Positions 1 through 64,000 of a stretch of 64,000 nucleotides of DNA are shown piece by piece. Location: contig BAAHQB010000087.1 of the NCBI GenBank assembly GCA_054601695.1, forward strand, positions 1-64,000, in the 5' to 3' direction. Source of the DNA: Amorphochlora amoebiformis. Its lineage: Eukaryota > Cercozoa > Chlorarachniophyceae. The notes under the pieces were generated by a model that had not been told where the DNA came from, ran no database searches, and was given only the letters and a program-made list of their open reading frames with translations. Made by a program: the position numbers and the translations under genes. The stretch's first letter is position 1. Every line of letters begins with the position of its first letter.

Positions 1-65
1 TATTTTAGATATAGATATATATGTATGTGTATATGTATAATTATGTGTATATAAATATATATGTG

Positions 66-106
<41 letters not shown>

Positions 107-135
107 GTATATATCTATATCTATATGTATAATAA

Positions 136-183
<48 letters not shown>

Positions 184-268
184 ACATACAGAAATATATA
201 CATATATATACATATATATATATATATATACATATGTATATATAAATATATATATGTATGTATGTATG

Positions 269-353
<85 letters not shown>

Positions 354-422
354 GTATGTATATGTGTACATGTATAACATGTATAATATACTATACAATA
401 CTGGAATATAACATATTATATT

Positions 423-454
<32 letters not shown>

Positions 455-531
455 CTGTTAACAATATATATATATATATATATTGCATAATGGAAATAGT
501 AACATACATACATACGTATATATGTATATAC

Positions 532-591
<60 letters not shown>

Positions 592-749
592 TGTGTGTAT
601 GTATATATAAATATGTATGTATTACATATATATATATATATATATGTACATATGATATATATATATATACATATGTATACATATACATATTATACACATA
701 TACATATACATACATACATACACATATATATTATATATATACATATACA

Positions 750-780
<31 letters not shown>

Positions 781-886
781 TATACATATACATATACATA
801 TATACATATATAGATACATACATTAAAAAAAAAAGGAATATATACATATACAAATATAGAGGTATACATATAAACATATAGATATG

Positions 887-932
<46 letters not shown>

Positions 933-979
933 TGTGTGTGTGTGTGTGTGTAGTTATATACTAGAAGTATAATACTTAC
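1..979. repeat. (TA)n/(TG)n intronic repeat at the left edge
   Basis: Dinucleotide TA with interspersed ATAC/ATGT and a (TG)n run at 930-951. It forms the intron after the minus-strand exon 980-1012. No exon was recognised further left. Confidence 0.7.
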
Positions 980-8127
<7,148 letters not shown>

Positions 8128-8416
8128 GTTGAGGATGTAAGACTTCTATGACTTTCGTTAAGAAGAATGGGGATTTGGGGTGGTGTTGAAGGCGAGGGGG
8201 GGAGCCGCTAGCTTGGGGCTAGACGGAGGCGGCCATCGCCTAGTGGCTTTGAGGCGAAGAATTATGTTCTCCCAGATATCTAGACAGATATCTTGATATC
8301 GACATCTGAATAAATACCAAGTCGGCTTATTCAAGATATCACATGGCGTATATCAAGATATCGTATATCCTTTCCTAAGTATTCCAGGAGAGCGACTCGG
8401 CTTTTGACCAGGAAGG
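8128..8416. promoter_or_regulatory. Short divergent intergenic region, probable bidirectional promoter
   Basis: These 289 bp separate the start codons of the minus-strand unknown gene (8127) and the plus-strand DnaJ gene (8417), so both promoters and 5' UTRs should lie here. From 8273 to 8372 the palindrome GATATC recurs about five times (for example GATATCTAGACAGATATC), which could be a dyad-symmetric factor site. The remainder is ordinary non-repeat DNA with a G-rich stretch at 8170-8210. No TATA box was convincingly placed. Confidence 0.5.
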
Positions 8417-18340
<9,924 letters not shown>

Positions 18341-18755
18341 AGTCCTAGTTATGGTCATTTCAATTTATAGTGACACTCTAGACAATCTAGACAATAGGCA
18401 TATGATCTAGATGCTGCATGAGCGAGTTCAACCACATCATCTTGTCATGTCACCAGTCTCTATATTCGTCTAGCTGAGCAGTAGAGTAGATTATTTTTAT
18501 CTAGTAAATTATCTAGTCTCATTGATATTGTGATATAGATATAAACTACATGACTAGTATAAAGGGCTTAACACACATAATCGAACCGGACTTGGGCCAA
18601 TGTGAACTTCATCGTACTGTCGCTAGTGTCGTATGTGCACATATTCAGATGTTCTAGATGTTGCGCGAGACGTTTGAGTATTATCTAGAGCATAGATTAT
18701 GTTGAAATTCTAACAATAATTATACATGCAGTGTCTAGAATACTACCTCTCTCTC

Positions 18756-18796
<41 letters not shown>

Positions 18797-18822
18797 TTCT
18801 ATAAATATGAGCACTATATCTA

Positions 18823-18868
<46 letters not shown>

Positions 18869-18968
18869 CATTACACACAATGGCTGTAAAATGAAATTTT
18901 AACGGTGCTTCAATCAACTTTTGAAGCTAGGTTCTAGGATTCTGAATCCTTCCGGCCTAGGCACTAGA
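18341..18968. other. Convergent 3' intergenic region, CTAG-rich
   Basis: The DnaJ stop (18340) and the V-ATPase subunit H stop (18969-18971, minus) face each other across this stretch. It contains roughly a dozen CTAG tetranucleotides, often as TCTAGA, between 18341 and 18740, then a (TA)n block at 18757-18867. Polyadenylation sites for both genes should be here. No open frame worth calling was seen. Confidence 0.6.
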
Positions 18969-22615
<3,647 letters not shown>

Positions 22616-22739
22616 ATGACTATGTAATTGAAGGTGTGGGAGCCTTCGCTGAGCCTGCCCGTGGAGCAGATCTCACGACCGACGAAATGAGACCTCAAAA
22701 TTTTAATATAATTCTTCGGCTGTCGGGAGACGAGCCGTC
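22616..22739. promoter_or_regulatory. 124 bp divergent spacer, probable bidirectional promoter
   Basis: Only 124 bp lie between the start codon of V-ATPase subunit H (22615, minus) and that of the bHLH factor (22740, plus). Both 5' UTRs and core promoters must fit here unless transcripts overlap. The spacer is unique sequence without (TA)n and has an AT-rich core (aaaattttaatataatt) at 22698-22714. Confidence 0.5.
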
Positions 22740-23975
22740 ATGGCGGCCATGCCCTTCGACGCAAAAAATCCAGCCTCCATACCACCTCCGCCTACTCAGG
22801 CGATCCCAAGGGCTCAAAGAATCCAAGGGAAAGGATTTCCATTCGGTGGGGTAAACCATTTCAGCCTTCAATCGGTTGCTCCTGCTTCACACGGCCGAGA
22901 ATACAAAACGGGCTTAGCAAGCCGTATTCAGACTACCTGCACTGGCCTTCCCTTTACAGCACAGCCTTCCCCTGACCCTGAGCATGCTCAGTTCCACACC
23001 CCCCCTCAATGTCGCCCTGGTACGGCCGGAGTCATGCCAGCAAGGACGGCGAAAACGGAACCTCCTGACTCGATGGAAGTCTCGAGTTCGAAATCATCAT
23101 CAGTTTCCCCTGGGAGGCGGGAAGTGATGTCAAACGAAGATAAGCTCTCTGAGTAAGATATGATGATGTGCGAACCAGGCTTCACGACTAAATGTTTACT
23201 GTTTTCATTTAGTTCACAGAAGATCGCCGAAGCCAAGGCAAATCGCAAGAAGCGCAAGAACGATCGCGAGAAAAAGCGTAGACTGGAGATCAACGAGAAG
23301 CTAGAGCGACTTGCTCGCACGCTTGGGCTCTCTGATTCCAAGGCCAAGAGTGAAAAGTATGCTGTCCTGGCGGAGGCGGTTTCCGTGATAAATAGCTTAC
23401 GAGAGCGGAATTTGGAGCTTCGCAATGACAAAGCCCAACTTCGTGATGAGCTTCTTAACCTCACTCGCTGTCTCCAGTCCGCGTTCCCCCGGGACCAAAC
23501 CCCTCAGATTCCACCACTCCAACAGTTCTCACCTCAAACTCGACAGCAACAGAATCGTAACCAACACCAACGCAAACAGAGAGACCGTCAGCCACAATCC
23601 TCTTCCAGCAGTCGAGTTCCCTACGCCCGGACGCAACAGCTCAGCTCCCAGAATCCCTCATTTGATTCCCCATCTCCTCCTCGCAACTCACCACCCCCGA
23701 CCCCATCAATCACGAACTCTTTTCTTCCCCCACTTGAAGCACCGTCCCCTCCGCGCTCACAGACCACATCCCACCTTCCCAACGACTTGTCGTCTCTATC
23801 ACCCTTTTCGTACCCGCCCGGGAACTCTCAGCAGACTATCCCTGATGCTACCCCCGATCAAGGCACAAACGGTCTTCTAGATACAGGGGATCAGGACCCT
23901 CTCATAAACCTTTTTCACTTGGAGGAACCCAACCAGGTAATGGATCTGCCCGCGGCAGATGAGTTATTCTTTTAG
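22740..23975 (+). CDS. Basic helix-loop-helix transcription factor
   Basis: Two exons, 22740-23152 and 23213-23975, with a 60 bp GTAAGA..TTTAG intron, give 391 residues ending in TAG. Residues 1-138 are Pro/Ser-rich and probably disordered. The basic region (about 149-161, RKKRKNDREKKRR) precedes helix 1 (LEINEKLERLARTL), a short loop and helix 2 (KYAVLAEAVSVINSLRERN), which runs into a leucine-rich coiled extension (LELRNDKAQLRDELLNL). The K-x-EK-x-x-x-L-x-EAV spacing resembles plant ILR3-like bHLH proteins, but no orthologue is claimed. Residues after about 235 are Pro/Gln/Ser-rich, and the end is acidic and hydrophobic (DPLINLFHLEEP), as in activation domains. The DNA is GC-richer than its surroundings and the intron lacks TA repeat. 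Confidence 0.88.
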
Positions 23976-24585
23976 TTGTGGTTAGCTATAGAATAAGCAA
24001 CCCGTGAAGAATCCGTCATGTCAACATATATCAAGTCGATCTCTTTCAATAGCATTCATTCTGGTTATTCTGTGCGGCACACGTCAATATGAATCTATGA
24101 TCGATCGATCGATCGATTAATAATATTGTTATCCTAGATATCCTCTAGATGGTGACTTAGTCTTCAGGGAGTAGTCTAATACTTAGAACTAGGTCAATTT
24201 GAGTCTCTCTACTGGCTATATCTACCAGAGATACTAGCTACACAGCTGTGTAGCTACTAGAGCTAGATGTAATGACGTACATACTAGACATAGCCTAGAT
24301 AATAATCGTACGATAATAGAAGACTGGCACTGCTAGAGTTTTCTAGTGATTGGTGCTTGCGCATATGAACAATTAGAATAAGGCTAATCGAAGCCTAGTT
24401 CTTAATCATCTAGATCATTACCCACTGGTACGATATAAACTATGTAGCGAGTGTTCCTGATGTTGTATATGTACCGATTTGTTAATATTTTTGAACTTTG
24501 CGCTCATAACTTAGGCTCAATCGAAGAATCCATGTGTTACTCCTTTACGCTTGTCGTCAGCATCCTTCGGCTGCATTAGTTTGTA
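23976..24585. other. 3' flank of the bHLH gene, CTAG-rich
   Basis: Unique sequence after the bHLH stop with a high density of CTAG (about a dozen between 24130 and 24420) and a (GATC)n run at 24101-24117. The composition resembles the other convergent spacer at 18341-18968. No coding signal seen. Confidence 0.5.
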
Positions 24586-37888
<13,303 letters not shown>

Positions 37889-38172
37889 TTCGACCCGACG
37901 CTTCCACGTGGTTACCTCCGGCGATTCTGCGGGGAAACATGACAGTCGAAGTTTAAAAGACATCAGAGTCCATTTCTGAAGTTGGAACTATAGGAAAATT
38001 TCCTCCGTACCTTACGAGAAGAGATCAATCACACGGAATATGCCTCCCAATGTAGCTCTCTCCGGGCTTGTAGGCTCAGGTCGCCACACCGACTTTTTAA
38101 AGATTTGGTTTTCTTTGAAGGATTTTGTCGGCAAGGGTGGACACAACCAGTTTTCCTCCACGTAGGTGAAGA
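37889..38172. promoter_or_regulatory. Divergent spacer between SAC3-family gene and CFAP57
   Basis: These 284 bp lie between start codons 37888 (minus) and 38173 (plus). A minus-strand open frame of 67 codons ends at 38012 and overlaps the start of CFAP57; I read it as chance. The probable 5' UTR of the SAC3-family gene has a good acceptor (tttccccgcag at about 37930), so its first exon may be non-coding and may lie here. Confidence 0.45.

Positions 38173-64000
<25,828 letters not shown>

Overview
The window is nuclear DNA from a flagellated eukaryote. It holds six spliced protein genes whose introns are filled mainly with (TA)n, with smaller amounts of (TG)n/(CA)n, (GA)n/(CT)n and telomere-type (TTAGGG)n/(CCCTAA)n repeat. 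No prokaryotic features, rRNA or tRNA genes were seen. Nearly all long open frames are translations of simple repeat. The real genes are chains of 30-250 bp exons, recognised by GT..AG borders, phase continuity and family similarity read by eye. TAA/TAG/TGA appear to act as ordinary stops.

Layout: (1) 980-8127, minus: 5' part of an unrecognised gene of at least 15 exons that runs off the left edge. (2) 8417-18340, plus: an 11-exon DnaJ-domain protein. It has a hydrophobic N-terminal leader and a C-terminal region like plant plastid J proteins, so I infer an alga with a plastid, possibly of secondary origin. (3) 18969-22615, minus: V-ATPase subunit H, about 17 exons. (4) 22740-23975, plus: a two-exon bHLH transcription factor, the only gene without repeat-filled introns. 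(5) 25164-37888, minus: a SAC3/GANP-domain protein of the LENG8/THP3 class, at least 22 exons. (6) 38173-end, plus: CFAP57 (WDR65), a ciliary WD40/coiled-coil protein; 42 exons are visible and the gene continues past the right edge. CFAP57 implies a motile cilium.

The genes alternate strictly in divergent and convergent pairs. The divergent spacers are short (289, 124 and 284 bp) and the convergent spacers are rich in CTAG. The organism could be a chlorarachniophyte or another flagellated alga, but the sequence does not settle this.

The most striking property is the introns. Beside many exons, the exon edge together with its splice site has been copied one to five times into the neighbouring intron, same orientation, copies separated by (TA)n or (GA)n. 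Donor-side copies lie downstream of the exon and acceptor-side copies lie upstream. Telomere-type arrays also sit inside introns, sometimes supplying the donor itself, and an associated dispersed element recurs four times in two genes. I see this exon-edge duplication with repeat-filled introns as the most likely undescribed process here.
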